From Couchioplanes caeruleus (GTDB lineage Bacteria; Actinomycetota; Actinomycetes; Mycobacteriales; Micromonosporaceae): a stretch of DNA of 64,000 nt. Position 1 is the first letter of the stretch. Each line of letters opens with the position of its first letter. Made by a program: the position numbers and the translations under genes. The stretch covers positions 8,056,501 to 8,120,500 of the forward strand of contig NZ_CP092183.1 in assembly GCF_023499255.1 (NCBI RefSeq). Reading direction: 5' to 3'. The notes below the pieces were generated by a model. The model had not been told where the DNA came from, did no database searches, and saw only the letters and a list, made by a program, of their open reading frames with translations. This document shows positions 55,722-64,000 of this stretch, piece after piece.

Positions 55722-58088
55722 TTACGAGCCTGTGGCGCGGCGGACCGGGGCCCGGCCGGCCGGCTGGGTCGGGGCCGGGCCGGTGGGCGGGGCCGGGGGG
55801 ATCGGCAGGACGACCGGCTTGACCTGGGTGATCGTCACTTCCTTGCCGTGGTGGATGAGGTCGAGGCGGGCCGAGCCGCCGCCGTTGCGGAGCGAGTACG
55901 TGACCTCGGTCGGTGCCACCTCGACGCGGAGTCGCAGGCCGCGCCAGAGCAGGGAGAACTCCAGGTTGTTGATGCGGCTCGGCAGGCGCGGGGCGAACGA
56001 GAGCTGGCCGTTGTAGTCGCGCATGCCGCCCAGGCCCGCCACGAGGGCGATCCAGGAGCCCGCCAGCGACGCCACGTGGACGCCGTCGCGGGCGTTCTGG
56101 TGCAGGTCGTGCAGGTCCATCAGGGCCGCTTCGCCCAGGTAGTCGTGGGCCAGCTCGACGTGGCCCACCTCCGCCGCGATGACGGCCTGGACGCAGGCCG
56201 ACAGCGAGGAGTCACGGACCGTACGGGCGTCGTAGTAGGCGAAGTTGCGCGCCTTCTCCTCCGGGGTGAACGCGTCACCGCGGATGTACATCGCCATGAC
56301 GAGGTCCGCCTGCTTCACCACCTGCTTGCGGTAGAGGTCGAAGTAGGGGTAGTTGAGCAGCAGCGGGTACGCCTCCGGCGGAGTGTTCTCGAAGTCCCAC
56401 TCCTGCAGGCGCGTGAAGCCCTCCGACTGCTGGTGCACGCCCAGCTCACGGTCGTACGGGATGTGCACGGCAGCCGCCGCGTCCCGCCACGACGCCGACT
56501 CCTCGTCGTCCACGCCCAGCTTGCGGGCCAGGTCGGGGTGGCGCTTGGCCGCATCCGCCGCCGCGAACAGGTTCTGCTGCGCCATCAGGTTGGTGTAGAC
56601 GTTGTCGTCCACCACCGCCGTGTACTCGTCCGGGCCGGTGACGCCGTCGATGTGGAAGCGGCCGTGGCGGTCGTGGTGGCCCAGCGAACGCCACAGCCGG
56701 GCGGTCTCGACGAGCAGCTCCAGGCCGACCTCACGTTCGAAGTCGTAGTCGCCGGTGGCCGAGACGTAGCGGCGGACCGCGTCGGCGATGTCGGCGCCGA
56801 TGTGGAAGCCGGCCGTGCCCGCCGGCCAGTACGCCGAGCACTCCTGCCCGCGGATGGTGCGCCACGGGAAGGCTGCGCCCTGCAGCCCGAGGGTCTGCGC
56901 GCGCTCCTTGGCCAGATCCAGCGTGGAGTGCCGCCAGCGCAGCACGTCCGCGGCCGCCGAGGGCTGGGTGTACGTGAGGGCGGGCAGCACGAACGTCTCG
57001 GCGTCCCAGAACGTGTGGCCGTCGTAGCCGGGGCCGGAGAGGCCCTTGGAGCCGATCGGCCGCTGCTCGGCGCGGGCACCGGCCTGCAGCGTGTGGAACA
57101 GCCCGAAGCGGACCGCCTGCTGCACCTCCGGGTCGCCCTCGACCTTGACGTCGGAGTGGTCCCAGAACTCGTCGAGGTACTCGCGCTGGGCCTCGATGAG
57201 GCCGTCCCAGCCGTCGAGGCGCGCGCTGGCGAGGGCGGCGCCGACCTGGTCACGCACGGCGGGCAGCGAGCGGTGGCTGGACCAGCCGTACGCGGCGAGC
57301 TTGACCACCCGCAGCTTCTGGCCGGGCTCGAGCTTGCAGGCGACCGTGGTGCGCAGCCAGTCGGGGTGGCCCTCGGTGGTGATGGCGTGCTTGCCGGGCG
57401 CGTCGACGAGGTGTTCCATCGCCGCGGCCATCCGCAGCCCGCTGGCCTTGGTCTGGTGCACGAGCAGGCCGCCGGTGCGCTGCTCGAGCATCTCCTCGGC
57501 CTGCAGCGGGTGGTCGAGCACCGCGGCGACGCGCGGGTCCTTGCTGGTCGGGGGCAGCTGCTCGTTGGCGACGAGCTCCGACTGCAGGATCAGCCGGGCG
57601 GAGGCGTCGATCGGCTCGACCTCGTAGAGGAACGCGACGACGGACCGCTGGGTGAAGGAGACCATGCGTACGGTGCGCACGCGGATCGCCTGGCCGGACG
57701 GCGACACCCACTCCACGGTCCGCTCCAGCGTGCCCGCCCGCAGGTCGAGCGTGCGCTCGTGGGACCGCAGCTCGCCGTAGCGCACGTCGAACGGCTCGTC
57801 GTCCACCAGCAGCCGCATGAGCTTGGCGTTGGTGACGTTCACCATGGTCTGCCCCGACTCGGGGAAGCCGTAGCCGGCCTCCGCGTACGGCAGCGGCCGC
57901 AGCTCGTAGAACGAGTTGAGGTAGGTGCCGGGCAGGCCGTGCGGCTCGCCCTCGTCCAGGTTCCCGCGGATGCCGATGTGGCCGTTGGCCAGGGCGAAGA
58001 CCGACTCGGACTGGGCCAGGAGATCAAGGTCCAGCCGGGTTTCCCGGATGTGCCAGGGGTCGACGGGATAGGCCCGTTCACGGATCAC
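55722..58088 (-). CDS. glycoside hydrolase family 65 disaccharide phosphorylase
   Basis: 788 residues, the usual GH65 length. The N-terminal beta domain starts LDLDLLAQSESVFALANGHIGIRGNLDEGEPHGLPGTYLNSFYE. The alpha/alpha barrel has GYDGHTFWDAETFVLP and FHIDGVTGPDEYTAVVDDNVYTN, with catalytic Glu488. Two Lys residues in the C-terminal barrel (near YFDLYRKQVVKQADL) contact phosphate in relatives. It splits trehalose, maltose, kojibiose or a similar alpha-glucoside with phosphate into glucose and beta-glucose 1-phosphate. The beta-phosphoglucomutase gene 47 bp upstream would convert the latter to glucose 6-phosphate. Which disaccharide is used cannot be read. Confidence 0.88.
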   Translation of the reverse strand: MIRERAYPVDPWHIRETRLDLDLLAQSESVFALANGHIGIRGNLDEGEPHGLPGTYLNSFYELRPLPYAEAGYGFPESGQTMVNVTNAKLMRLLVDDEPFDVRYGELRSHERTLDLRAGTLERTVEWVSPSGQAIRVRTVRMVSFTQRSVVAFLYEVEPIDASARLILQSELVANEQLPPTSKDPRVAAVLDHPLQAEEMLEQRTGGLLVHQTKASGLRMAAAMEHLVDAPGKHAITTEGHPDWLRTTVACKLEPGQKLRVVKLAAYGWSSHRSLPAVRDQVGAALASARLDGWDGLIEAQREYLDEFWDHSDVKVEGDPEVQQAVRFGLFHTLQAGARAEQRPIGSKGLSGPGYDGHTFWDAETFVLPALTYTQPSAAADVLRWRHSTLDLAKERAQTLGLQGAAFPWRTIRGQECSAYWPAGTAGFHIGADIADAVRRYVSATGDYDFEREVGLELLVETARLWRSLGHHDRHGRFHIDGVTGPDEYTAVVDDNVYTNLMAQQNLFAAADAAKRHPDLARKLGVDDEESASWRDAAAAVHIPYDRELGVHQQSEGFTRLQEWDFENTPPEAYPLLLNYPYFDLYRKQVVKQADLVMAMYIRGDAFTPEEKARNFAYYDARTVRDSSLSACVQAVIAAEVGHVELAHDYLGEAALMDLHDLHQNARDGVHVASLAGSWIALVAGLGGMRDYNGQLSFAPRLPSRINNLEFSLLWRGLRLRVEVAPTEVTYSLRNGGGSARLDLIHHGKEVTITQVKPVVLPIPPAPPTGPAPTQPAGRAPVRRATGS

Positions 58089-58135
58089 GGTGGTGCCTCT
58101 CGCAACTGAGAAAGAGAAAGTCAGATATGGGGGTG

Positions 58136-58876
58136 TTACCGGGTGAGCAGTTCGGCGAGGTCCTGCACCACGATGTCGGCGCCGTGCTCCCGCAGAGCGT
58201 CGGCCTGACCCACCCGGTCAACGCCGATCACGATGCCGAACCCGCCGGCCCGGCCGGCCTCGACGCCGGCGAGCGCATCCTCGAAGACAGCGCAGTTCTC
58301 CGGGGGGATGCCGAGCAGCTTGGCGCCGTAGAGGAACGTGTCCGGCGCGGGCTTACCGGGCAATTGTTCCGCACGAGCCGTCACGCCGTCCACGCGCGCC
58401 TCGAGGAGATCAGCGATCTTGGCTGCTTCCAGCACGTCTTTGCAGTTGGCGCTCGCCGACACCACGGCGCGGCGCAGACCCGCGTCCTTCGCGGCGTGCA
58501 GGTAGTCCACGGATCCGGGGTAGACCTGTACGGCGCCCTCACGGATCTTCTGCAGGACCAGCAAGTTCTTGCGGTTACCGACGCCGTTGACGGTCTCCTC
58601 GTCGGGACCGTCCTCGGGCGCGCCTTCGGGCAGGGTGATGCCCCGCGAGGCGAGGAACGTGCGGACCCCGTCGGCGCGCTGCCGGCCGTCGACGTACCGG
58701 TGATAGTCGGCACCGGTGTCGAACGGCACAAAGGGCTGCCCGTGCCGGGCGGACCAGTCCTGGAGGAACGCGTCGAAGGTCTGTTTCCACGCCGCGTTGT
58801 GGACCAGGGCGGTCTGGGTGAGCACGCCGTCGAGATCGAAAAGGCATGCCGTCACATGAGGAGGTAGTCCGAGCAC
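58136..58876 (-). CDS. beta-phosphoglucomutase family HAD hydrolase
   Basis: 246 residues from GTG. CLFDLDGVLT supplies the HAD nucleophile Asp14 and Asp16. Then comes a helical cap with a longer insertion (RQRADGVRTFLASRGITLPEG...NGVGNRKNLLVL), then RRAVVSASANCKDVLEAA, PGKPAPDTFLYGAKLLG and AVFEDALAGVEAGRAGGFGIVIGVDR. The cap and VSASANC motif fit the beta-PGM group paired with GH65 phosphorylases in actinobacteria. It sits upstream in the same direction and is likely co-transcribed with the GH65 gene. Confidence 0.87.
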   Translation of the reverse strand: MLGLPPHVTACLFDLDGVLTQTALVHNAAWKQTFDAFLQDWSARHGQPFVPFDTGADYHRYVDGRQRADGVRTFLASRGITLPEGAPEDGPDEETVNGVGNRKNLLVLQKIREGAVQVYPGSVDYLHAAKDAGLRRAVVSASANCKDVLEAAKIADLLEARVDGVTARAEQLPGKPAPDTFLYGAKLLGIPPENCAVFEDALAGVEAGRAGGFGIVIGVDRVGQADALREHGADIVVQDLAELLTR

Positions 58877-58954
58877 CGGCCTAATGTAGTCGCCCGCGTC
58901 GGCCGACGCGCTTGAATGCCGTTGTCGACATTTCCACGGCGTTTCATCCGTGGT

Positions 58955-59467
58955 TCAGCTTCCGGTCGAAGCCCCATTGACCAGGTCGGACGTGGTATGC
59001 CGGCCGGGCAGGGCGACCCGCAGTCCGATAGTTGTCCCGATCGGGCCGGTCGCCATCGTGACCTCGTCGCACAGCTGGTACGCCAGCCAGATCCCCCGGC
59101 CGCCGTCCTCGAAGGCCGCCGGCACCGCGGGTGGCCGCCGGAACCGCTCGGGAATGCCGGGGCCGGCGTCGGTGACCGTGCACCACACCGAGTCCCCCGT
59201 GCGGGTCAGCACCAGCCGGCCGCTGCCGCCGGCGTGCAGGACGACGTTCGTGATCACCTCGTTGACCGCGAGCACGAAACCGTCGAGGCGGTCGCTGAGC
59301 AGGCCGCGTTCAAGGTGCTGGAGCACCTCGTGCCGCAGGACGGTGATGTCGTCGCGCCCGAACACCCGGTCGAGCAGCGGGCCGGTTTCTCCGTACGCCG
59401 AGGGGGCGCCCGAGGGCTCCCTGCCCGGAGCCGGACGCAGCACTTCGTGGTCGACGGTTTCCTCCAC
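58955..59467 (-). CDS. RsbW-like anti-sigma / histidine kinase-type ATPase
   Basis: 170 residues from GTG. LDGFVLAVNEVITNVVLHAGG is the N box and WCTVTDAGPGIP plus EDGGRGIWLAYQLCDEV are the G boxes of the HATPase_c_2 group, single-domain serine kinases that act as anti-sigma or partner-switch proteins. There is no dimerisation or receiver domain. Such proteins are abundant in actinomycetes and their targets are usually encoded elsewhere. No anti-sigma antagonist or sigma gene adjoins it here. Confidence 0.82.
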   Translation of the reverse strand: MEETVDHEVLRPAPGREPSGAPSAYGETGPLLDRVFGRDDITVLRHEVLQHLERGLLSDRLDGFVLAVNEVITNVVLHAGGSGRLVLTRTGDSVWCTVTDAGPGIPERFRRPPAVPAAFEDGGRGIWLAYQLCDEVTMATGPIGTTIGLRVALPGRHTTSDLVNGASTGS

Positions 59468-59527
59468 CGCCGAGCAGCCTACGCTGTGTACCGCCTCCGT
59501 GGCAGTCGTGCAGCCCGGGAAATCGGG

Positions 59528-60409
59528 TCAGAACAGGTGCGAGAGCGTCCGGAAGATCTCGGCGTAGAAGTTGCCGTCGATCTCGCGGTACAGGCTGAAC
59601 TTCATGCCCGGGCTGCCGAAGAAGGGCCGCAGCGTCCACGCCAGCTGGGTGCCGACGAAGCCGAACAGCAGGATCCAGACATACAGCAGCGTCATGCTGG
59701 GCGGTGCCTGCTGCTTGACCGGCCGCGGCGCCGGGCGCTGGTGTCCGATCGGGGTCAGCATGTAGCCCGGCGGGACAGCCGGCGGCTGCGGCGCCGGTGC
59801 CGTGGCCGGCGGGGTCCCGTTGGCTGCCGCGCCGACGGCGACGGGCTCCGGCACCGCGACGGCCGGGCTCACCGGAGCCTCGGCCGGCACGGCGGGCTTC
59901 TCGGGCGCCAGCAGGCCGTGCTCGTTGAGCACCCGCATGCCGCCGGTGAGGAAACGCAGCCCCACCAGCGCGGACAGCGCGAGGATCACGACGTTGAGGA
60001 GCTTGAAGAAGCTGTAGTCGGGCGCCGTGATCAGGAAGAACAGCGCGATCGGCGCGAACGCCAGCGCGAGCATCGCGGTCACGGTCAGTGCCACCATGAC
60101 CAGGGCCAGGGACTGGCGTACGGACAGCCGCGCGCCGAACACCAGGTTGAACAGGTACAGCGTCGGCAGGCAGATCGCCAGCGTGACCAGGAACAGCAGC
60201 GGCAGCTTCACCGCCGAGGTCAGCGCCATCAGGACACTGTGGAAGGAACCGAGGACCGCTCCGTAACAGGCCAGGGCGATCACCGAGCTCACGAGCATCT
60301 GCCCGGTGAGCTTGGACAACGACCGATCCTCGACCACCTGCTGCCAGATGCCCTGCCGGTCGCGCAGGATCCGCTCGATCACCAACAGTCCGGACGCGTT
60401 CGCCATCAT
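59528..60409 (-). CDS. multi-pass membrane protein of unknown function
   Basis: About 293 residues from ATG 60409, chosen for GAAGGG upstream; a GTG at 60415 is possible. After a short cytosolic helix (LVIERILRDRQGIWQQVVEDRSLSKL) come four to five membrane segments (ASSVIALACYGAVLG-like, LPLLFLVTLAICLPTLYLFNLVFG, LALVMVALTVTAMLALAFAPIALFFLI, LLNVVILALSALVGLRFL). A long Ala/Pro-rich cytosolic loop follows, then a last membrane segment (LLYVWILLFGFVGTQLAWTLRPFF) and a conserved-looking end MKFSLYREIDGNFYAEIFRTLSHLF. I do not recognise a function. Confidence 0.65.
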   Translation of the reverse strand: MMANASGLLVIERILRDRQGIWQQVVEDRSLSKLTGQMLVSSVIALACYGAVLGSFHSVLMALTSAVKLPLLFLVTLAICLPTLYLFNLVFGARLSVRQSLALVMVALTVTAMLALAFAPIALFFLITAPDYSFFKLLNVVILALSALVGLRFLTGGMRVLNEHGLLAPEKPAVPAEAPVSPAVAVPEPVAVGAAANGTPPATAPAPQPPAVPPGYMLTPIGHQRPAPRPVKQQAPPSMTLLYVWILLFGFVGTQLAWTLRPFFGSPGMKFSLYREIDGNFYAEIFRTLSHLF

Positions 60410-60505
60410 CGCCACCCTTCTGGGGTTGGACGTCGATACGCCCTCGCACCGACGTGCGGCGAACGATACGGCACCGTGTCAACGGCACCGGAGCGTCGAG
60501 CGGCC

Positions 60506-60523
60506 GCACCCTTCAGAAGGTGC
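60506..60523 (-). terminator. weak hairpin after ABC ATPase gene
   Basis: GCACCCTTCAGAAGGTGC pairs imperfectly (one bulge) 13 bases past the leftward ATPase stop. It is small and lacks a T-run. Confidence 0.35.
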
Positions 60524-60536
60524 AAGAAAGGGTGAT

Positions 60537-61835
60537 TCAGCGCCAGCCGATGTCGATGCGGTCGCCGCGCTCGTCGAAGAAGTGAAGCGCATCCATCCGT
60601 ACGCCGACCGCCAGCGGATGCCCCGGCGTCACGGCCGGGTACGGGGCCAGCCGCACCGCCAGCTCCGCGGGACGCCGGTGGTGCCGCCCCGGGTCGCTCA
60701 GCACCGAGGCCTTCTCCTGGCCCTCCCGCTCCAGCGCCGCCCGCTCCGTACGCCCGGTCAGCCGCTGCAGCGCGCCCCCGAAGCGCCGCAGCGCCCCGCC
60801 CGTCGGCGCGGCGTCCCCGACGCCCTTGCCCATCTCGTCGACGACGATCGCGGTGGCCCCGATGTCGAGGAACGCCAGCGACTCGTGCCCGTGGTGCTCG
60901 AGGTAGCGGATGCGGCCCTGCAGCACGTCGCCCGGTGCGTCGGGCGCGACCGGGGTGAGCGCCTCGGCCCGCATGCCGACGACGATGCGCTCGCCGTGGT
61001 AGTGCGCGATGGCCCGCGCACGCAGGTCGGTCCAGGGCAGGTAGAGCGCCTGCTCGCCGAGGTTCAGGGCGATGTAGCGGTCGAGGTGCACGTAGACCGA
61101 GGCCTCGAGCAGGTTCATCCGGGGCGAGCCGAGGAACGCCGCGACGTAGAGGGTCGCGGGGCGGCCGTACACCTCGGTCGGGGTGCCGATGTCCTGCAGC
61201 ACGCCGCGACGCATGATCGCGACGCGGTCGGCCATGGTGAGCGCCTCGGCCTGGTCGTGCGTGACGTACATGGTGGTGACGCCGAGCTCCCGGGTCAGGC
61301 CGGTGATCTCCGCGCGCAGCTCGGCCCGCAGCCCGCTGTCCAGGTTCGACAGCGGCTCGTCCATGAGGAAGAGGCCGGGACGGCGCACGATGGCCCGGCC
61401 CATCGCGACCCGCTGCCGCTGGCCGCCGGAGAGCTGCGCCGGCTTGCGGCCCAGCACGTCGCCGATGCCGAGCGCGCTGGCCACGTCGCCGATCCGCTCA
61501 CCGCGCGAGCCCGGCTCGACGCGGGAGAGCTTGAGCGGGAAGCCGATGTTGTCCCCGACCGTCATGTGCGGGTACAGGGCGAAGTCCTGGAAGACCATGG
61601 CGATCTGCCGGTCCCGGGGCGCCAGGTCCATCACCGGTTCGCCGTTGAGCAGGATCGCGCCGTCGCTCGGGTCCTCAAGCCCGGCGATCATGCGCAGCAC
61701 CGTCGACTTGCCGCATCCGGACGGGCCCAGCAGGACCATGAACTCGCCGTCCTGCACATCGAGGCTGACCTTGTCGACGGCCACGGTCCCGTCCGGCCAG
61801 ACCTTCGTGACGTCCTTGAGCGCGACGGTGGACAC
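60537..61835 (-). CDS. sugar ABC transporter ATPase (MsmK/UgpC/SugC type)
   Basis: 432 residues from GTG 61835, supported by AGGAGG six bases upstream; longer in-frame versions are not needed. Walker A is GPSGCGKST (37-45), Q-loop MVFQDFALYPHMTVGDNIGFPL, signature LSGGQRQRVAMGRAI, Walker B LFLMDEPLSNLD and TMYVTHDQAEAL. The C-terminal TOBE/OB region is longer than usual, with an insertion (about 290-390, ALRRFGGALQRLTGRTERAALEREGQEKASVLSDPG). Such ATPases commonly serve several disaccharide importers whose permeases lie elsewhere. The adjacent GH65/beta-PGM genes fit import of trehalose- or maltose-like sugars. Confidence 0.87.
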   Translation of the reverse strand: MSTVALKDVTKVWPDGTVAVDKVSLDVQDGEFMVLLGPSGCGKSTVLRMIAGLEDPSDGAILLNGEPVMDLAPRDRQIAMVFQDFALYPHMTVGDNIGFPLKLSRVEPGSRGERIGDVASALGIGDVLGRKPAQLSGGQRQRVAMGRAIVRRPGLFLMDEPLSNLDSGLRAELRAEITGLTRELGVTTMYVTHDQAEALTMADRVAIMRRGVLQDIGTPTEVYGRPATLYVAAFLGSPRMNLLEASVYVHLDRYIALNLGEQALYLPWTDLRARAIAHYHGERIVVGMRAEALTPVAPDAPGDVLQGRIRYLEHHGHESLAFLDIGATAIVVDEMGKGVGDAAPTGGALRRFGGALQRLTGRTERAALEREGQEKASVLSDPGRHHRRPAELAVRLAPYPAVTPGHPLAVGVRMDALHFFDERGDRIDIGWR

Positions 61836-62046
61836 CGTCAACCTCCTGCATATGAGCTGCGACGATGGCTTAGCGTGACCAGACGCATCGATGGTTGCCA
61901 TCGGGTGAACGGCCATTCGCCGTGAGTCACCGGACCGTCACACTCATGAATGCCGTGACAAGATCGATAATTGAGATCGTTGCCGCAGGCCAGCCGCGTA
62001 CGTCGCTTCCAGTGCAGGTGGGACCGGGTTTCCCCGAATCAGGAAA

Positions 62047-64000
62047 TTAACCGGCCAGTTCGCCGAGCAGAACCCGGCGCACCACCCGCTCGGCCGCCTT
62101 GCCGTCGTCCAGGTAGCAGAAGCGCTCCCGGAACCGCGCCCGCTTCGCCGCCGCGCCGGCGCTCGCGTACGAGCCGTCGGCGAAGAGGTCCACCAGGCCG
62201 GAGAAGGTCGTGGCGACCTCCCCGGGCGGCAGCTCCATGAGGTCGAAGTACACCCCGCGCAGCTCCCGGTACGCCTGCCAGTCCGGCGCGTAGATCACCA
62301 GCGGCCGGTCGAGCACCGCAAAGTCGAACATGGCCGACGAATAGTCGGTCATCATCACGTCGGCCGCGAGATAGAGGTCCTCCACCACCGGGTACGCCGA
62401 CACGTCCACGACCCGCCCACGCCGCGTCTGCACCCGTTGATCGGCGGCCACGTAGAAGTAGTGAGCGCGGACCAGCAGCACGGTGTCCGGGCCCAGCCGC
62501 TCGGCGAAGGCCTCGACGTCGAGCACCTGCCGGCCGCGCGGCAGCCACTCCCGGTGCGTCGGCGTGTAGAGGATCACCCGCTCGTCCGGCCGGATCCCGA
62601 GCTTCTCCCGCACGGCGGCGGCGTCGGCCGGCGTCGCGCCCGCCAGCCGGTCGTTGCGCGGGTAGCCGACCTCGAGGGTCTCGTACCGGCACGGGTACGC
62701 CCGCTCCCACGCGATCGTGGTGTGCGCGTTCGCCGTGATGCTGAAGTCCCAGCGGTCCGCGCGGCGCATCTGGGCGTGGAAGTTCTGATCCTTCGCGGCA
62801 GCCGGGTGGTCGGCCTGGTCCATGCCCATCATCTTCAGCGGGGTGCCGTGATGGGTCATGACGTGCGTCGCGCCCGGCCGCTTGACGACCCAGTTCGGCC
62901 AGTTCACGTTGTTGACCAGCCAGCGCGCGCGGGCCAGCGCACGGTAGTACGCGAGCGAGCCCGCGACCACGTAGTCGGTGCCGGGCGGCACCGACGCGGC
63001 CCGGGCCCGGCCGACGACCCAGACGTTGCGGACCCCGGGGGCCAGCTCCTCCGCCTTGCTCGCGATCGCCGCCGGGTTGCAGGTCACCCCGCGATACCAG
63101 TACGCCGCGTACAGGGCGAGCCGGTCGTCCACGGGCAGCCGGAGCTGGAGCTTGTAGTAGGCCCGGTACGCGGCCTGGCGTACCCGCTTGACCAGGCCCT
63201 TCGTCTTCACCAGCGGCATCTTGCGCACCCGCTCGGTGGACTTGACCACGCCGATGGCCCGCTGCAGGGTGCGGAACGCGAAGAACGACCCGCGCGCGAC
63301 GAACCTGTGCCGCAGGCCCTGGGCGCCCGGCGGCACCTCGTAGCCCTGCGCCGGCTTGTAACGGTGGAAGTCCGCGGTGATCCGGTCGAAGAAGCGCTTG
63401 CGGGACGCCTTCTTCACCCGTTGGGCGTTGCGCAGCACCGTCAGGTAGTGCCAGATCATCCGCTGGAACAGCGCCGGGCGCAGCGCCTGCGGCCGGTCGG
63501 CGTACTGGTCCACGAGGGCCATGGCGTGCGCCCAGTGATCGAAGATCTCGAAGTGCCGGTCGCCCAGCGTCCGGGTGATCGCCCCGGTCCGGCGCTGCCG
63601 GTAGTGCACGCAGACGCGGGCCAGGCCGCTGATCCGCGGTGCGGCCGAGAGCAGCGGGAAGGTGAACGAGACGTCCTCGTACCAGCCCTCCTCGAAGCGG
63701 AAGCCCAGCTTGAGCAGCAGATCCCGGCGGACGACCTTGTTCCAGGCGACGTGCAGGACGTTCAGCACCCGCGGCCACTGCTCGACCGTGAACGACTCGG
63801 GCGCCTCGGCGAGCGCCTTCACCGAGCCGGACGGCGTGACCCGGCCGTCCCAGTGCACCCGGTCGAAGCCGACGATCAGCACGTCCGCGTCCGTGTCGGC
63901 GAGCCGGTCGGCCACCGCGGTCAGCGCGCCCTGCGCCAGCCAGTCGTCGCTGTCGACGAACCACACGTACTCGCCCGTCGCGTGGTCCAGCCCGGCGTTG
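62047..64000 (-). CDS. GT2 / CDP-glycerol glycerophosphotransferase fusion (5' end outside window)
   Basis: The leftward frame stays open to the right edge (NAGLDHATGEYVWFVDSDDW), so the N-terminus is missing. More than 650 residues are present. The first part is the end of a GT-A family 2 domain with DSDD as metal-binding motif and WNKVVRRDLLLKLGFRFEEGWYEDVSF. A basic helical linker follows. The second half is a TagB/TagF-type domain: YVVAGSLAYYRALARARWLVNNVNWPNWVVKRPGATHVMTHHGTPLKMMG, ILYTPTHREWLPRG, LLVRAHYF, DLYLAADVMMTDYSSAMFDFAVLDRPLVIYAPD. It would add sugar and polyol-phosphate units to a teichoic-acid-like wall polymer at the membrane. Confidence 0.88.
   Translation of the reverse strand, partial: NAGLDHATGEYVWFVDSDDWLAQGALTAVADRLADTDADVLIVGFDRVHWDGRVTPSGSVKALAEAPESFTVEQWPRVLNVLHVAWNKVVRRDLLLKLGFRFEEGWYEDVSFTFPLLSAAPRISGLARVCVHYRQRRTGAITRTLGDRHFEIFDHWAHAMALVDQYADRPQALRPALFQRMIWHYLTVLRNAQRVKKASRKRFFDRITADFHRYKPAQGYEVPPGAQGLRHRFVARGSFFAFRTLQRAIGVVKSTERVRKMPLVKTKGLVKRVRQAAYRAYYKLQLRLPVDDRLALYAAYWYRGVTCNPAAIASKAEELAPGVRNVWVVGRARAASVPPGTDYVVAGSLAYYRALARARWLVNNVNWPNWVVKRPGATHVMTHHGTPLKMMGMDQADHPAAAKDQNFHAQMRRADRWDFSITANAHTTIAWERAYPCRYETLEVGYPRNDRLAGATPADAAAVREKLGIRPDERVILYTPTHREWLPRGRQVLDVEAFAERLGPDTVLLVRAHYFYVAADQRVQTRRGRVVDVSAYPVVEDLYLAADVMMTDYSSAMFDFAVLDRPLVIYAPDWQAYRELRGVYFDLMELPPGEVATTFSGLVDLFADGSYASAGAAAKRARFRERFCYLDDGKAAERVVRRVLLGELAG

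Noticed and set aside
55268..56016. Several short frames starting MAGRQPLT or MAGRRLSH in the 64-bp repeat
   Set aside because: The same start recurs in every repeat copy in successive frames because 64 is not a multiple of 3. This is repeat-driven, not a gene family.

Overview
The window is very GC-rich, uses GTG starts often, and carries actinobacterial features: ECF sigma/anti-sigma pairs, type VII secretion (T7SS)-associated proteins, 'lonely Cys' giant proteins, GH76 and neprosin enzymes, and c-di-AMP riboswitches in front of cell-wall hydrolases. This fits a filamentous actinomycete, most likely Micromonosporaceae (Actinoplanes-like). The genus is an inference.

Left third (1-27.6 kb): one open frame of more than 7,940 residues, already open at the left edge, fills 23.8 kb. 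It is a polymorphic-toxin-like giant with PPPY-rich and proline-rich linkers, about 14 'lonely Cys' modules, a Fic-like domain, four tandem HNH nuclease modules and a papain-fold (deamidase-like) domain, followed by coiled coils, beta-rich regions and seven mostly degenerate C-terminal lonely-Cys copies. Five small genes overlap or nearly abut it: three paralogous T7SS-associated proteins, an unrecognised protein, and a Skp1-type GlcNAc transferase. Together they look like one secretion/effector operon.

27.6-35.9 kb: a furanose-type sugar uptake locus of the YtfQ/YtfR/YtfT/YjfF type, with a secreted GH2 enzyme carrying two AbfB-like domains and a trailing DCC-family thiol protein. The binding-protein gene and the ATPase gene share a promoter/operator-like element.

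35.9-45.8 kb: two ECF sigma/anti-sigma pairs, a Tat-exported neprosin-family protease, a cysteine dioxygenase/rhodanese operon, a secreted-repeat lipoprotein that appears to share an ECF promoter with the second sigma gene, a DUF1996 protein, a diguanylate cyclase and small secreted proteins.

45.8-52.5 kb: a GH76 alpha-mannanase, a TetR regulator facing a Wzm/Wzt-type polysaccharide exporter, and two divergent paralogous M15-like cell-wall hydrolases, each behind its own c-di-AMP (ydaO) riboswitch.

52.5-55.7 kb: a poorly coding island with two different tandem-repeat arrays around one atypical gene.

55.7-64 kb: a leftward disaccharide-metabolism group (GH65 phosphorylase, beta-phosphoglucomutase, MsmK/UgpC-type ATPase), a RsbW-like kinase, a membrane protein, and at the right edge a truncated GT2/glycerophosphotransferase fusion for wall-polymer synthesis.
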